Part shown: positions 19,029 to 28,800 of the stretch, in pieces | Position numbering within the stretch: the first letter of the stretch is position 1 | Layout of the letters: every line of letters starts with the position of its first letter | Source: Microbacterium sediminis | GTDB lineage: Bacteria > Actinomycetota > Actinomycetes > Actinomycetales > Microbacteriaceae | Reading direction: 5' to 3' | Assembly (NCBI RefSeq): GCF_004564075.1 | Contig: NZ_CP038256.1 | Span: forward strand, 682,001-746,000 | Length of the DNA: 64,000 nucleotides | Translations under genes and position numbers: made by a program | Notes under the pieces: generated by a model | The model's database searches: none | Told to the model about the DNA's origin: nothing | What the model saw: only the letters and a program-made list of their open reading frames with translations

Positions 19029-20365
19029 CGGCGTCCGACTCCCGCGAGCATGCGATCCCACAGCCCGGTGAACTGGGGGAGGGTCTTGGCGGTGGCGCCG
19101 ATCTCGTCGACCACCACGCCCGGCACGGCGAGCCCCACGAGCGCGCCGGTCGTGGCGATCCGGTGGTCGTGGAACGCGCGCCACGTGCCGCCGTGGAGCG
19201 GGCCCGGCTCGATGCGGATGCCGTCGGGCAGCTCCTCGGCGTGGCCGCCGAGGGCGGCGATGTTCTGCGCGAGCGCGGCGATCCGGTCGGTCTCGTGCCC
19301 GCGGATGTGGCCGATGCCGCGGAAGGTCGAGGGCCCGTCGGCGAACAGCGCGAGCCCCGCGAACGTGGGCGTGAGCTCGCTCACCGCCGACAGGTCGAGG
19401 TCGACGCCGTGGATGGCGCGGCCGGCGGCCACGGTGAGCGCCCCCGACCGGCGCGACACCCGCGCGCCCATGAGCGAGAGCAGGTCGGTGAGCTGGGCGC
19501 CCGGCTGCGTGGAGTGGGGCGGCCAGTCGGTCACCGTCACGCTGCCGCCGGCGATCATCGCCGCGGCCAGGAACGGGGCGGCGTTGGACAGGTCGGGCTC
19601 GACGTGCACGTCCTTGGCGCGGATCGACGTGGGCGGCACGATCCACTCGCCCGGCGCCGGGCGCTCGACCTGCACGCCGCGGCGCGCGAGCGTCTCGATC
19701 GTCATGTCGATGTGCGGCAGGCTCGGCAGGCGCTCGCCGGTGTGGCGCAGGTGCATGCCCACGTCGAACCGCGGCGCGGCCAGCAGCAGGCCCGAGACGA
19801 ACTGGCTGGAGGCCGAGGCGTCGATCTCGACCTCGCCGCCGCGGACGTGGCCGCGCCCGTGCACGCGGAAGGGCAGCGACCAGCGGCCGTCGTCGTCCAC
19901 GTCGACGCCGAGGTCGCGCAGCGCGCGGATCATCTCGCCCATCGGCCGGTGCAGCGCGTTCTCGTGCGCCGTGAGCAGCACCTCGCCGTCGACGAGGCCC
20001 GCCAGCGGCGCGATGAAGCGCATCACCGTGCCGGCCTGGCCCGCGTCGACCGTGGCGCCGCTGAGCGGGCCCGGTGTCACGACGAGGTCGGGGCCGTAGG
20101 CGCTCTGCCCGGCGGCCTGCTCCACCCGCACGCCCAGCGCCGTGAGCGCCTCGACCATGCGCGAGGAGTCCTCGCTGGGAAGCGGCGCGCCGATGCGGCT
20201 GGGCCCCTCGGCCAGCGCCGCCAGCACGAGCTCGCGGTTGGTGAGCGACTTGGAACCGGGGATCGTCAGGGTCGCGTTCAGCTCGCCCGTGACCGTGGGC
20301 GCGGCGTACTCGCCGCGCGCCGGGGGGAGCGCCGTCTCGCCGGGGGAATACGCGTTCGCCGTCAT
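19025..20365 (-). CDS. aroA: 3-phosphoshikimate 1-carboxyvinyltransferase (EPSP synthase)
   Basis: 446 residues. [17 protein letters not shown] near residue 40 and [11 protein letters not shown] near 105 form the shikimate-phosphate and PEP site; late motifs HETDRIAAL and [10 protein letters not shown] complete it. The enzyme makes EPSP in the aromatic amino acid pathway. Its ATG at 20365 follows AAGGTGG at a good distance. The first codons contain the divergently reading SigR-type promoter, so the two regulatory regions overlap. Confidence 0.95.
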   Translation of the reverse strand: MTANAYSPGETALPPARGEYAAPTVTGELNATLTIPGSKSLTNRELVLAALAEGPSRIGAPLPSEDSSRMVEALTALGVRVEQAAGQSAYGPDLVVTPGPLSGATVDAGQAGTVMRFIAPLAGLVDGEVLLTAHENALHRPMGEMIRALRDLGVDVDDDGRWSLPFRVHGRGHVRGGEVEIDASASSQFVSGLLLAAPRFDVGMHLRHTGERLPSLPHIDMTIETLARRGVQVERPAPGEWIVPPTSIRAKDVHVEPDLSNAAPFLAAAMIAGGSVTVTDWPPHSTQPGAQLTDLLSLMGARVSRRSGALTVAAGRAIHGVDLDLSAVSELTPTFAGLALFADGPSTFRGIGHIRGHETDRIAALAQNIAALGGHAEELPDGIRIEPGPLHGGTWRAFHDHRIATTGALVGLAVPGVVVDEIGATAKTLPQFTGLWDRMLAGVGRR

Positions 20366-20370
20366 CGGTT
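20345..20370 (+). promoter_or_regulatory. SigR-type promoter of sigR-rsrA (autoregulatory p2)
   Basis: GGAAT at 20345-20349, exactly 18 bases, then GTT at 20368-20370. This matches the SigR/SigH consensus GGAAT-N18-GTT. It reads toward sigR and is embedded in the start of aroA on the opposite strand. Predicted transcription start about 7 bases further on. It would be induced by thiol-oxidative stress. Confidence 0.75.
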
Positions 20371-20460
20371 TCCACCTTAGCCGGGGCATTATGTCGCGAT
20401 CCCGGCTCGCGGAGAGGAAGGGCATGATCATCGCACTGGACCATCCGCAGACGACCCTCC

Positions 20461-20490
20461 AGGACATCCCGGAGTTCGCGAGCCTAAACT
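20461..20490 (+). promoter_or_regulatory. Candidate housekeeping promoter p1 for a leaderless sigR mRNA
   Basis: TAAACT (20485-20490) lies 8 bases before the ATG at 20499, the geometry of a leaderless actinobacterial transcript. AGGACA at 20461-20466 is a possible -35 with an 18-base spacer. The -10 is convincing, the -35 weak. Confidence 0.45.
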
Positions 20491-20498
20491 GGCCCGCA

Positions 20499-21110
20499 AT
20501 GGACGATCAGGATGCCCCCGAGACGACTGCGGTCGCCGATGCGCGCACGCAGTTCGAGGAGCAGGCGCTGCCCTTCATGGACCAGCTCTACGGCGCCGCG
20601 ATGCGCATGACCCGCAATCCCGCCGATGCGGCGGACCTGGTGCAGGAGACGTTCGTGAAGGCGTTCGCGTCGTGGGCGTCGTTCACGCAGGGGACCAACC
20701 TCAAAGCGTGGCTGTACCGGATCCTGACGAACACCTACATCAACACGTATCGCAAGAAGCAGCGCGAGCCGTACCAGGGCACGATCGACGAGCTCGAGGA
20801 CTGGCAGCTGGGCGGCGCGGAGTCGACCACCGCCACGAGCAGCCGATCGGCCGAGGCGGAGGCGATCGACCGCATGCCCGCGTCGGTCGTCAAGGACGCG
20901 CTGCAGTCGATCCCCGACGACTTCCGGATGGCGGTGTACCTCGCCGACGTCGAGGGCTTCGCCTACCAGGAGATCGCCGACATCATGAAGACCCCGATCG
21001 GCACGGTCATGAGCCGCCTGCACCGCGGCAGGCGCATGCTCCGTGACCTGCTGAAGGACTACGCGGCCGAGCGAGGCATCCAGGCCGCCACGACAGGAGC
21101 ACGGAAATGA
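20499..21110 (+). CDS. sigR: ECF sigma factor SigR/SigH type (thiol-oxidative stress)
   Basis: 203 residues from ATG 20499. Region 2 includes [18 protein letters not shown] and [19 protein letters not shown]; region 4 includes [22 protein letters not shown]. The immediate, overlapping RsrA-like gene identifies the group. A second in-frame ATG at 20424, behind a strong GGAGAGGAAGGG ribosome site, would add 25 residues (228 total). The SigR-type promoter lies upstream of both starts, while TAAACT lies only 8 bases before the shorter one. Two isoforms are therefore likely. Confidence 0.93.
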   Translation: MDDQDAPETTAVADARTQFEEQALPFMDQLYGAAMRMTRNPADAADLVQETFVKAFASWASFTQGTNLKAWLYRILTNTYINTYRKKQREPYQGTIDELEDWQLGGAESTTATSSRSAEAEAIDRMPASVVKDALQSIPDDFRMAVYLADVEGFAYQEIADIMKTPIGTVMSRLHRGRRMLRDLLKDYAAERGIQAATTGARK

Positions 21111-21349
21111 CCGACTGCGGTTGCGAGAGGGCGAGGGCCGACCTCGAGGAGTACCTGCGGAACGAGATCTGCAAGACCGAGCAGAGCGACATCCGCGAGC
21201 ACCTCGAGAACTGCCCCGCGTGCCAGGACGAGGCCCACGTGGCCCGCACCCTGACCGAGGCCGTGCAGCGCGCGTGCCACGAGCAGGCGCCCGAGCAGGT
21301 GCGCCTGCAGGTGCTGGCGCGGCTGCGCGAGGTCCAGGCCGCGCACTGA
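21107..21349 (+). CDS. rsrA: Zinc anti-sigma factor RsrA-like
   Basis: 80 residues. The ZAS motif HLENCPAC gives His32, Cys36 and Cys39. Cys6 and Cys57 lie at exactly the offsets of the Streptomyces RsrA redox cysteines (Cys11, His37, Cys41, Cys44, Cys62, all shifted by 5). Oxidation would release zinc, form a disulfide and free the sigma factor. Its ATG overlaps the sigma stop (ATGA), so stoichiometric [13 protein letters not shown] is expected. Confidence 0.93.
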   Translation: MTDCGCERARADLEEYLRNEICKTEQSDIREHLENCPACQDEAHVARTLTEAVQRACHEQAPEQVRLQVLARLREVQAAH

Positions 21350-21367
21350 GCCGATCGCCGCGGGCGG

Positions 21368-22735
21368 TCAGGCGCTGAGCTGACCGATCGTCCGCGGGCG
21401 CACGACGAGCCACAGGGCGACGATGCCGAGGATCGCGCATCCGATCATGATCGACGCCATCGATCCGGCGCTGATCCCGGCCCCCGCCGAGATGAGGCCC
21501 ACCAGCGGCGAGATCACGCCCGCGACCGAGTTGTTCACGGCGCCCAGCAGCGAGGCGGCGGTGCCGGCGGCGTCGGGGTGACGGTCGAGGGCGAGCACCT
21601 GCGCGCACGGGAACGTGAAGCCGCAGGCCGTCATGAACAGGAACAGCGGCACGAGCACCGCCCACACGCTCGGCGACAGCGCGGCGCATACGGGGATCGC
21701 GATCGCGGCCGCCAGCAGCGCGGCCGTCGACCACGCCAGCACCCATTGCGGGCCCACGCGCGCGGCCAGGCGCGCCGCGATCTGGTTGCCCGCGATGAGG
21801 CCCATCGAGTTCACGGCGAAGAGGGTGCCGTACTGCACGGGCGTGAAGCCGAAGAACTCCTGGAACAGGAACGGCGACGACGACAGGTACGAGAACAGCC
21901 CCGAGAACGTCATCGCGCCGATGATCATCACGCCGAGGAACACGCGATCGGTCAGCACGACGCGATAGCGGTGGCGCACCGACACGGTGTCGGCCGTGAT
22001 GCGGTCGGTCGCCGGGCGCGTCTCGGGCAGCAGGAAGAACGAGCAGGCCAGGATCGCCACGCCGTACGCGGCGAGCACGGCGAAGATCCCGCGCCAGTCG
22101 ATCACGCTCAGCAGCGCCGAGCCGATCAGGGGCGCGATCACCGGCGCCACGCCGGTGACGAGCGCCAGGCGCGAGAGCATGATCACGAGCCGGCGGCCGC
22201 TGAACAGGTCGCGCACGATCGCCATCGCCACGACGCTGCCGCCCGCGGCGCCCATGCCCATGAGCACGCGCGTGATGGCGAGCAGCTCGAGCGACGGCGC
22301 GAACACGGCGGCCAGGCTCGCCACGATGTGCAGCGCGGTGGCGATGAGCAGCGGCGTCCGGCGGCCGACCTTGTCGCTGAGCGGGCCGACCACGAGCTGG
22401 CCCAGCGCGAAGCCGACCATCGTGCCCGTGAGCGTGAGCTGGATTGCGCCGCTGGTGGTGTGGAAGTCGCGCTCGAGCAGCGGGAACGCCGGCAGGTACA
22501 GGTCGACGGTGAACGGGCCCAGCGCCGTGAGCGCGCCCAGCAGCAGCACGTAGACGAGGCGGCGGGCGCTGGAGAGCCGGTCTCCCGGGTGCACGTGGGC
22601 GGTCTCGCCCGCGGCCTCCTGGATGCGCTCGGGCACCGCCATGGCGCCGCCCGGCACCGGGATCATGCCCGTGGAGGTGGGGATGATGCCCGTGTCGATG
22701 CTCTTGTACTCGTCTCGGGCGTCGTCCTCAGTCAC
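21368..22735 (-). CDS. Bcr/CflA-type multidrug efflux MFS transporter
   Basis: 455 residues. After a hydrophilic leader of about 55 residues (with the near-repeat GIIPTSTGMIPVPGG) come 12 membrane segments. DLYLPAFPLLERDF in helix 1 and the motif-A loop GPLSDKVGRRTPLL, with helix 4 VLMGMGAAGGSVVAMAIVRDLF, are hallmarks of the Bcr/CflA drug-proton antiporters. The N-terminal leader is longer than in E. coli Bcr. Convergent with rsrA. Confidence 0.92.
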   Translation of the reverse strand: MTEDDARDEYKSIDTGIIPTSTGMIPVPGGAMAVPERIQEAAGETAHVHPGDRLSSARRLVYVLLLGALTALGPFTVDLYLPAFPLLERDFHTTSGAIQLTLTGTMVGFALGQLVVGPLSDKVGRRTPLLIATALHIVASLAAVFAPSLELLAITRVLMGMGAAGGSVVAMAIVRDLFSGRRLVIMLSRLALVTGVAPVIAPLIGSALLSVIDWRGIFAVLAAYGVAILACSFFLLPETRPATDRITADTVSVRHRYRVVLTDRVFLGVMIIGAMTFSGLFSYLSSSPFLFQEFFGFTPVQYGTLFAVNSMGLIAGNQIAARLAARVGPQWVLAWSTAALLAAAIAIPVCAALSPSVWAVLVPLFLFMTACGFTFPCAQVLALDRHPDAAGTAASLLGAVNNSVAGVISPLVGLISAGAGISAGSMASIMIGCAILGIVALWLVVRPRTIGQLSA

Positions 22736-22759
22736 TGAGCGATTCTCCCACCTCTGGGA

Positions 22760-23677
22760 TCAGGCGTGTGCGCCGGCGGGGGTCTCGCCGCCCTCGGTGA
22801 AGGTCGGGCGCTTGCCGAGCAGGCGGCCGATCAGCAGCACGACGCCGACGACGACGAGGCCGACGAGGAACCCGGCGATCGCCGACACCAGCGTGTCGCC
22901 GAGCCACACCACCACGCCGCCGGCCGGCTCGAGCAGGTGCTCGACGCCGTGCAGCAGGTCGGTGGTGAGGGTGAAGCCGACCTCGCCGAGGTTGGCGAGC
23001 ACGAGGTGGCCGCCCACCCACAGCATCGCCACGGTGCCGACCACGCTGATCACCCGGAAGACGGCGGGCATGGCGAGCACGATGCGGGTGCCGGTGTGGC
23101 GCACGCGCTGCGAGGGGTTCTTCGCCATGCCCAGCCCGATGTCGTCGATCTTCACGAGCAGCGCCACCGCGCCGTAGACGAGTGCCGTCATGAGGAGGGC
23201 GATCACCACGAGCGAGCCGAGCGTCATCCAGAAGCTCATGTCGGTGGGCAGGTTCGACAGCGAGATGAGCATGATCTCGGTCGACAGGATGAGGTCGGTG
23301 CGGATCGCGCCCCACACGAGCTTGTTCTCCTCGCGGGCGGTCTCGTCGACGTGACCGTGGTGGAAGCCGAACCACTCGAGCGCCTTCTCGGCGCCCTCGA
23401 AGCACAGGTACGTGCCCCCGACGATGAGCAGGTAGGGCAGCACCCATGGGGCGAACTGCGTCAGCAGCAGCGCGATCGGGATGATGATGAGGAACTTGTT
23501 GGCGATCGAGCCCAGCGCGATCTTCGCGACCACGGGGATCTCCCGCGCGGGCGTGAGGCCCTGCACGTACTGCGGCGTGACGGCGGCGTCGTCGATGACG
23601 ACACCGGCGGCCTTCGACGAGGCCTTGAGCGCGGCGCTCAGGATGTCGTCGACGACGGCGAGCAGACCAACCGACAT
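22760..23677 (-). CDS. DUF808 family membrane protein (YedI-like)
   Basis: 305 residues starting MSVGLLAVVDDILSAA. Several membrane segments and the family signature GGTYLCFEGAEKALEWF near residue 105 identify DUF808. Family function is not established. The ATG at 23677 was preferred to one at 23746, which would overlap the divergent acetyltransferase and add 23 residues not found in the family. Follows the Bcr gene with a 24-base gap on the same strand. Confidence 0.88.
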   Translation of the reverse strand: MSVGLLAVVDDILSAALKASSKAAGVVIDDAAVTPQYVQGLTPAREIPVVAKIALGSIANKFLIIIPIALLLTQFAPWVLPYLLIVGGTYLCFEGAEKALEWFGFHHGHVDETAREENKLVWGAIRTDLILSTEIMLISLSNLPTDMSFWMTLGSLVVIALLMTALVYGAVALLVKIDDIGLGMAKNPSQRVRHTGTRIVLAMPAVFRVISVVGTVAMLWVGGHLVLANLGEVGFTLTTDLLHGVEHLLEPAGGVVVWLGDTLVSAIAGFLVGLVVVGVVLLIGRLLGKRPTFTEGGETPAGAHA

Positions 23678-23744
23678 GCGTCCCCCTCGTGTGCGGCGTT
23701 GCCTCGAATCTATCGTGTCCGCGGGGCCGAATACGCTGTGAGGC

Positions 23745-25061
23745 ATGACCTCGATCGATGCCCGCGACGTTCCCGCTGACCCGATCTCGCGCGAGCGGCT
23801 CGCCGAGCGCGGGCTCGACTACCGGGTGGTCGCGGCCGACGGCGACGACTTCCTGCCGTTCTACCGCGCCATCCGCCGCGGATTCCTCGACGCCGAGCCG
23901 ACGGCCGAGCAGGAGGAGAACGCGGCCCGCACGATCGCCGAGCGGCGCATGATCGGCGTCTTCGGCCCGGCCGCCGAGCCGGGGGCGATGCCCGTGGCCA
24001 CGATCGACTCGTGGGTGACCCCGCTCACGCTGCCGGGCGCCGCGGGCCGGCCCGGGGCGCTGCCCGAGCTCGAGATGTGGGCGATCAGCGGCGTGACCGT
24101 GGCGTCCACGCACCGGCGCCGCGGCATCGCGCGGGCGCTGCTGGAGGGCGAGCTGCGCGCGGCGTCGGCGGCGGGGCTCGCGATCGCGGGGCTCACGGTG
24201 ACCGAGTCGACGATCTACGGCCGCTACGGCTTCGGGATGGCGGTGCCCGTCGAGAACATCGCGATCGAGACGAAGCGGGCCGGATGGATCGGCCCCGCGA
24301 CCGACGTGACGCTCGCGTACGTCGAGCGGCCGCGCCTGGTCGAGGTGCTCGGCGAGCTGCACGAGCGCGTCCGCACGCAGCGGCCCGGCAACGTCGGCGG
24401 CTTTCCGTTCCGCTGGGAGACGATCGCCGGCACCGCGCCCGGCAGCACCGACGGCGCCAAGACGCGCGGCGTGATCGCGCGCGACGCCGCGGGCGAGATC
24501 CGCGGCGCCCTGGTGTTCGTACTGAGCGAGGGCGCCCACCACGCCCACCACGTGCTCGACGTGCGACACCTCGTGGCCGAGACGCCCGACGCTCGCGCCG
24601 CCCTGTGGCGCTTCGCGATCGAGCACGACCTCGTCGGCACGGTCAAGGCTGACCTGCAGCCGGTCGACGACGCGCTGCCGTGGCTGGTCACCGATCCGCG
24701 CGCCGTGGAGCGCACCGTGTTCGACCATGGCTGGCTGCGCGTGCTCGACGTGCCGCGCGTGCTGCGGGCGCGGGGGTACGCGGCCGACGCCGACGCGACG
24801 GTGACGGTCCGCGACGACCTCGGCATCGCCGACGGCACCTGGCGCGTCGCGATCACCGGCGGCGCCGCCGCGGTCACGCCGGACGAGGGCGCGGCCGACG
24901 TGGAGCTCGGGGTCTCGGAGCTGTCGAGCGTCGTCGTCGGCGGGGTGTCGCTCGGCTCGCTCGCCGCGGCCGGGCGCGTGACGGGCGATGCCGCCGCGAT
25001 CGCCGCGCTCGACGCCGCGCTGCGCTCGGGTCCGGCCCCGCACCTGAGCATCTGGTACTGA
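23745..25061 (+). CDS. Eis-like GNAT acetyltransferase
   Basis: 438 residues with the Eis architecture: N-terminal GNAT with the acetyl-CoA loop THRRRGIARALLEGEL (about 122-137), the tyrosine-bearing ESTIYGRYGFG, a second GNAT-like half, and a sterol-carrier-like C-terminal domain (LGVSELSSVVVGG). It ends SIWY; in mycobacterial Eis the C-terminal aromatic carboxylate acts as catalytic base. Mycobacterial Eis acetylates multiple amines of aminoglycosides and peptides. Substrate here unknown. Confidence 0.88.
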   Translation: MTSIDARDVPADPISRERLAERGLDYRVVAADGDDFLPFYRAIRRGFLDAEPTAEQEENAARTIAERRMIGVFGPAAEPGAMPVATIDSWVTPLTLPGAAGRPGALPELEMWAISGVTVASTHRRRGIARALLEGELRAASAAGLAIAGLTVTESTIYGRYGFGMAVPVENIAIETKRAGWIGPATDVTLAYVERPRLVEVLGELHERVRTQRPGNVGGFPFRWETIAGTAPGSTDGAKTRGVIARDAAGEIRGALVFVLSEGAHHAHHVLDVRHLVAETPDARAALWRFAIEHDLVGTVKADLQPVDDALPWLVTDPRAVERTVFDHGWLRVLDVPRVLRARGYAADADATVTVRDDLGIADGTWRVAITGGAAAVTPDEGAADVELGVSELSSVVVGGVSLGSLAAAGRVTGDAAAIAALDAALRSGPAPHLSIWY

Positions 25062-25091
25062 CGCGGTTCGCGCGGTCGATACGCTCGGAGG

Positions 25092-25652
25092 GTGGCCACC
25101 CTCCTCTCCGTCTGCGTCGTCCACCAGCTGCTGCCCGATCCCGGCACCGTCGGCACCACCGCGATCGACAAGCGGCCCGTCGACGGCCCCGTGAAGGTCG
25201 GCCGGTTCGGGCTCTACGCCGACGTGCAGGCCGACCGCAAGCATCACGGCGGCGAGCGGCAGGCCGTGTACGCCTATGCGCAGGAGGACGCCGACTGGTG
25301 GGCGGCGCAGCTGGGCCGCGAGATCCCCGCCGGCCGGCTGTTCGGCGAGAACCTGCGCACGCAGGGCATCGAGGTCTCGGACGCCCGGGTGGGGGAGCAG
25401 TGGCGCATCGGCTCCGTGCTGCTCGAGGCCACGGCGCCGCGGAATCCCTGCATGACGTTCGCGCGGCACATGGGGCTCGAGAACGACGGCTGGGTCAAGC
25501 GCTTCGCCGACGCCGGGCGCCTGGGCACCTACTTCCGCGTGCTCAAGACCGGCACGATCCGCGCCGGCGACGCGATCGAGCGCGTGCATGTGCCCGCCGA
25601 CGCTCCCACGGTCCGCGCCGCCCTCGCCGGCCCGGGCCGCGCGGCCGACTGA
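25092..25652 (+). CDS. MOSC domain-containing protein
   Basis: 186 residues from a GTG start. DRKHHGGERQAVYAYAQED and GENLRTQGIEV are MOSC signatures, and NPCMTF contains the conserved cysteine that may carry molybdenum-cofactor sulfur. This resembles stand-alone YiiM-like MOSC proteins, which handle sulfur for Moco or detoxify N-hydroxylated compounds. Starts 30 bases after the Eis-like gene on the same strand. Confidence 0.9.
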   Translation: MATLLSVCVVHQLLPDPGTVGTTAIDKRPVDGPVKVGRFGLYADVQADRKHHGGERQAVYAYAQEDADWWAAQLGREIPAGRLFGENLRTQGIEVSDARVGEQWRIGSVLLEATAPRNPCMTFARHMGLENDGWVKRFADAGRLGTYFRVLKTGTIRAGDAIERVHVPADAPTVRAALAGPGRAAD

Positions 25653-25663
25653 CCGGAGCCTGT

Positions 25664-25759
25664 CCCGCGAGACAGCATCTGCGCGCCGACGGCATGCCGT
25701 TTCGCCGCCGTCTCGGCGCGAAGATGCGGTTTCGGCGCGCAGATGCGGTCTCGGCGCAG
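25664..25759. repeat. Intergenic repeat, family R3, copy a
   Basis: CCCGCGAGACAGC followed by units of GCGCGCAGATGCGGTYTCG (GATGCGGTTTCGGCGCG then GATGCGGTCTCGGCGC), between the MOSC gene and the kgd terminator. A related element with CCCGCGAGACTGC and TGTCTCGGCGCG is at 54578-54651. Such CGAGACNGC repeats are scattered through Microbacterium genomes; role unknown. Confidence 0.55.
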
Positions 25760-25780
25760 GCCCGGCGGGGTGAATGCGGA

Positions 25781-25816
25781 AGCGCCCGGCCTCCCGTGGG
25801 AGGGCCGGGCGCTCGC
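25781..25816. terminator. Strong hairpin terminator between MOSC gene and kgd
   Basis: AGCGCCCGGCCTCCC and GGGAGGGCCGGGCGCT pair over about 15 bp with a two-base loop and one bulged C. It lies 8 bases from the kgd stop on the minus strand and after the MOSC gene on the plus strand, so it can stop both. Confidence 0.8.
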
Positions 25817-25823
25817 GTGAGGA

Positions 25824-28800
25824 TCAGGCCAGGGCGCGGGCCATGAGGTCGGCGTGCTCGACGGCGTGGATCTTGCTCGATCCCGTGGCCGGCGAGGCCG
25901 AGGCCGCGCGGCTGACGACGCTCATGCCGCGACCGAGGTGCTTGACGACCTCGAGCGCCATGAACGGCCAGGCGCCCTGGTTCTCGGGCTCGTCCTGCAC
26001 CCACACCAGCTCGGCGTTCGGGTACTGCGCCAGCACCTTCGTCAGCTCCGCGATGGGCGCCGGGTAGAACTGCTCCACCCGCACGAGCGCGATCTGCGGG
26101 TTCGGCGACTTCTCGAGCTCGCCACGCAGATCCCAGTGGATCTTGCCCGAGTGCAGCAGCACCTTGGTCACCGCCGACTTGTCGATGCCGCGGTCGTCGT
26201 CGAGCACCGGCTCGAACCGGCCCGAGGTGAAGTCCGCGACCTCGCTCGTGGCGCCGCGCAGGCGCAGCATCGCCTTCGGCGTGAACACGACCAGCGGGCG
26301 GCGGGGCCGGGCGTAGGCCTGGCGGCGCAGCAGGTGGAAGTACGACGCCGGGGTCGACGGGCGCGCCACCGTCATGTTGTCCTGCGCGCACAGCTGCAGG
26401 AAGCGCTCGATGCGTGCCGACGAGTGGTCGGGGCCCTGGCCCTCGTAGCCGTGGGGGAGCGCCAGCACGACGCTCGACTGCTGGCCCCACTTCTGGTCGG
26501 CCGACGAGATGAACTCGTCGATCACCGACTGGGCGCCGTTGACGAAGTCGCCGAACTGCGCCTCCCACATCACCAGCGCGTTGGGGTTCTCGACCGAGTA
26601 GCCGTACTCGAACGCGAGCGCGGCATACTCGCTCAGCAGCGAGTCGTACACCCAGAAGCGGCCCTGGCCCTCGGCCAGGTTCTGCAGCGGGATCCACTCC
26701 TTGCCGTTCACGCGGTCGTGGAAGACGGCGTGACGCTGGGCGAAGGTGCCGCGGCGCGAGTCCTGGCCGGCCAGGCGCACCGGGGTGCCCTCGAGCAGCA
26801 GCGAGCCGAAGGCCAGCAGCTCGCCGAAGCCCCAGTCGATCTTGCCCTCGCGGCTCATCTGAGCGCGCTTGTCGAGCAGCGACTGCAGCTTGCTGTGCAC
26901 GGTGAAGCCCTCGGGCTTGTTCGCGTGCGCGTCGCCGATCTGCTCGACCACCGCGGCCGGCACGCCGGTCGTCTCGGGCTCGCCGGCGGCCTCGTCCACG
27001 CCGTTGCCGGTGATGACGGGGTTCGAGCCCGTCTCGGCGGCGTGCGTCTCGGCGAAGGCGACCTCGAGGCGGTTCTGGAAGTCCGCCTTGGCCTGCTCGT
27101 ACTCCTCCTCGGTGATGTCGCCGCGGCCCACGAGCGCCTCGGTGTAGAGGCGGCGGGTCGAGCGCTTCGCCTCGATGAGGTTCGTCATGAGCGGCTGCGT
27201 CATCGACGGGTCATCGCCCTCGTTGTGACCGCGGCGGCGGTAGCAGACGAGGTCGATCACGATGTCGCGGTGGAACCGCTCGCGGTACGCGAACGCCAGC
27301 TCCGCGGCGCGGACGACGGCCTCGGGGTCGTCGCCGTTGACGTGCAGGATCGGGGCCTGGATCGTCTTGGCCGGGTCGGTCGCGTACGTCGAGGAGCGCG
27401 AGTCGACCGGGAGGGTGGTGAAGCCCACCTGGTTGTTGACCACCACGTGGATGGTGCCGCCGGTGCGGTAGCCCCGCAGCTGCGACATCTGCAGCGTCTC
27501 CATGACGACGCCCTGGCCCGAGAACGCGGCGTCGCCGTGCACGAGCACCGGCAGCCATCCGAACTCGCCCGGGCCCTTGCGGTCCTGCTTGGCGCGGACG
27601 ACGCCCTCGAGGACGCCGTCGACGGTCTCGAGGTGCGAGGGGTTGGCCGCCAGGTAGACGGGAAGCTCCTCGCCGCTCTCGCTCACGAAGGTGCCCTGCG
27701 TGCCGAGGTGGTACTTCACGTCGCCCGAGCCGCGCTTGTTGCCGGGCAGCGCGCCCTCGAACTCCTGGAACACCTGGCCGTAGGTCTTGCCGGCGATGTT
27801 GGTCAGCACGTTGAGGCGGCCGCGGTGCGCCATCGCGATGGCGGCGCCGTCGAGGCCCTTCCCGGCCGCGCCCGAGAGGATGCGGTCGAGCAGCGGGATC
27901 AGCGACTCGCCGCCCTCGAGCGAGAACCGCTTCTGGCCGACGTACTTGGTCTGCAGGAAGGTCTCGAAGGCCTCGGCCTCGTTGAGCTTGCGCAGGATCC
28001 GCAGCTGGTCGTCGTGGTCGGGCTTCTCGTAGGGGCGCTCGAGGCGCTCCTGGAACCACTCGCGCTGCTCGTGGTCGGCGATGTGCATGTACTCGTAGCC
28101 GGTCGTGCGGCAGTACGAGTCGCGCAGCACGCCGAGCACGTCGCGCAGCTTGGCCTGGCGGCGGCCGCCGAAGCCGTTGGTGACGAACTCGCGCTCGAGG
28201 TCCCAGAACGTCAGGCTGTGCGACTCGATCTCGAGGTCGTGGTGCGAGCGCTGCACGTACTCGAGCGGGTCGATGTCGGCCATGAGGTGGCCGCGCACGC
28301 GGTAGGCGTTGATGAGCTCCTGCACGCGGGCCGTCTTGTCGACGCGCTCCGACAGGTCGACCGACACGTCGGCGTTCCAGCGGATCGGCGCGTACGGGAT
28401 GCGCAGCGCGGCGAACAGCTCCTCGTAGAAGCCGTTCTTGCCGATCAGCAGCTCGTGCACGATCTTCAGGAACTCGCCCGATCCGGCACCCTGGATGACG
28501 CGGTGGTCGTAGGTGCTCGTGAGCGTGATCGTCTTGCCGATCGCGAGCTCGTTGAGCGTCTTGGGGCTCGCACCCGCGAACTCGGCCGGGTAGTCGAGGG
28601 CACCGGCGCCGATGATGCAGCCCTGGCCCTTCATGAGGCGCGGCACCGAGTGGACGGTGCCGATGCCGCCCGGGTTGGTGAGCGAGACGGTGGTGCCGGC
28701 GAAGTCGGCCGCCGTGAGCTTGTTGGCGCGTGCCCGCTTGACGAGGTCCTCGTAGGCGGCGAGGTACTCGGTGAACGTGAGCGACTCGGCGTTCTTGATG

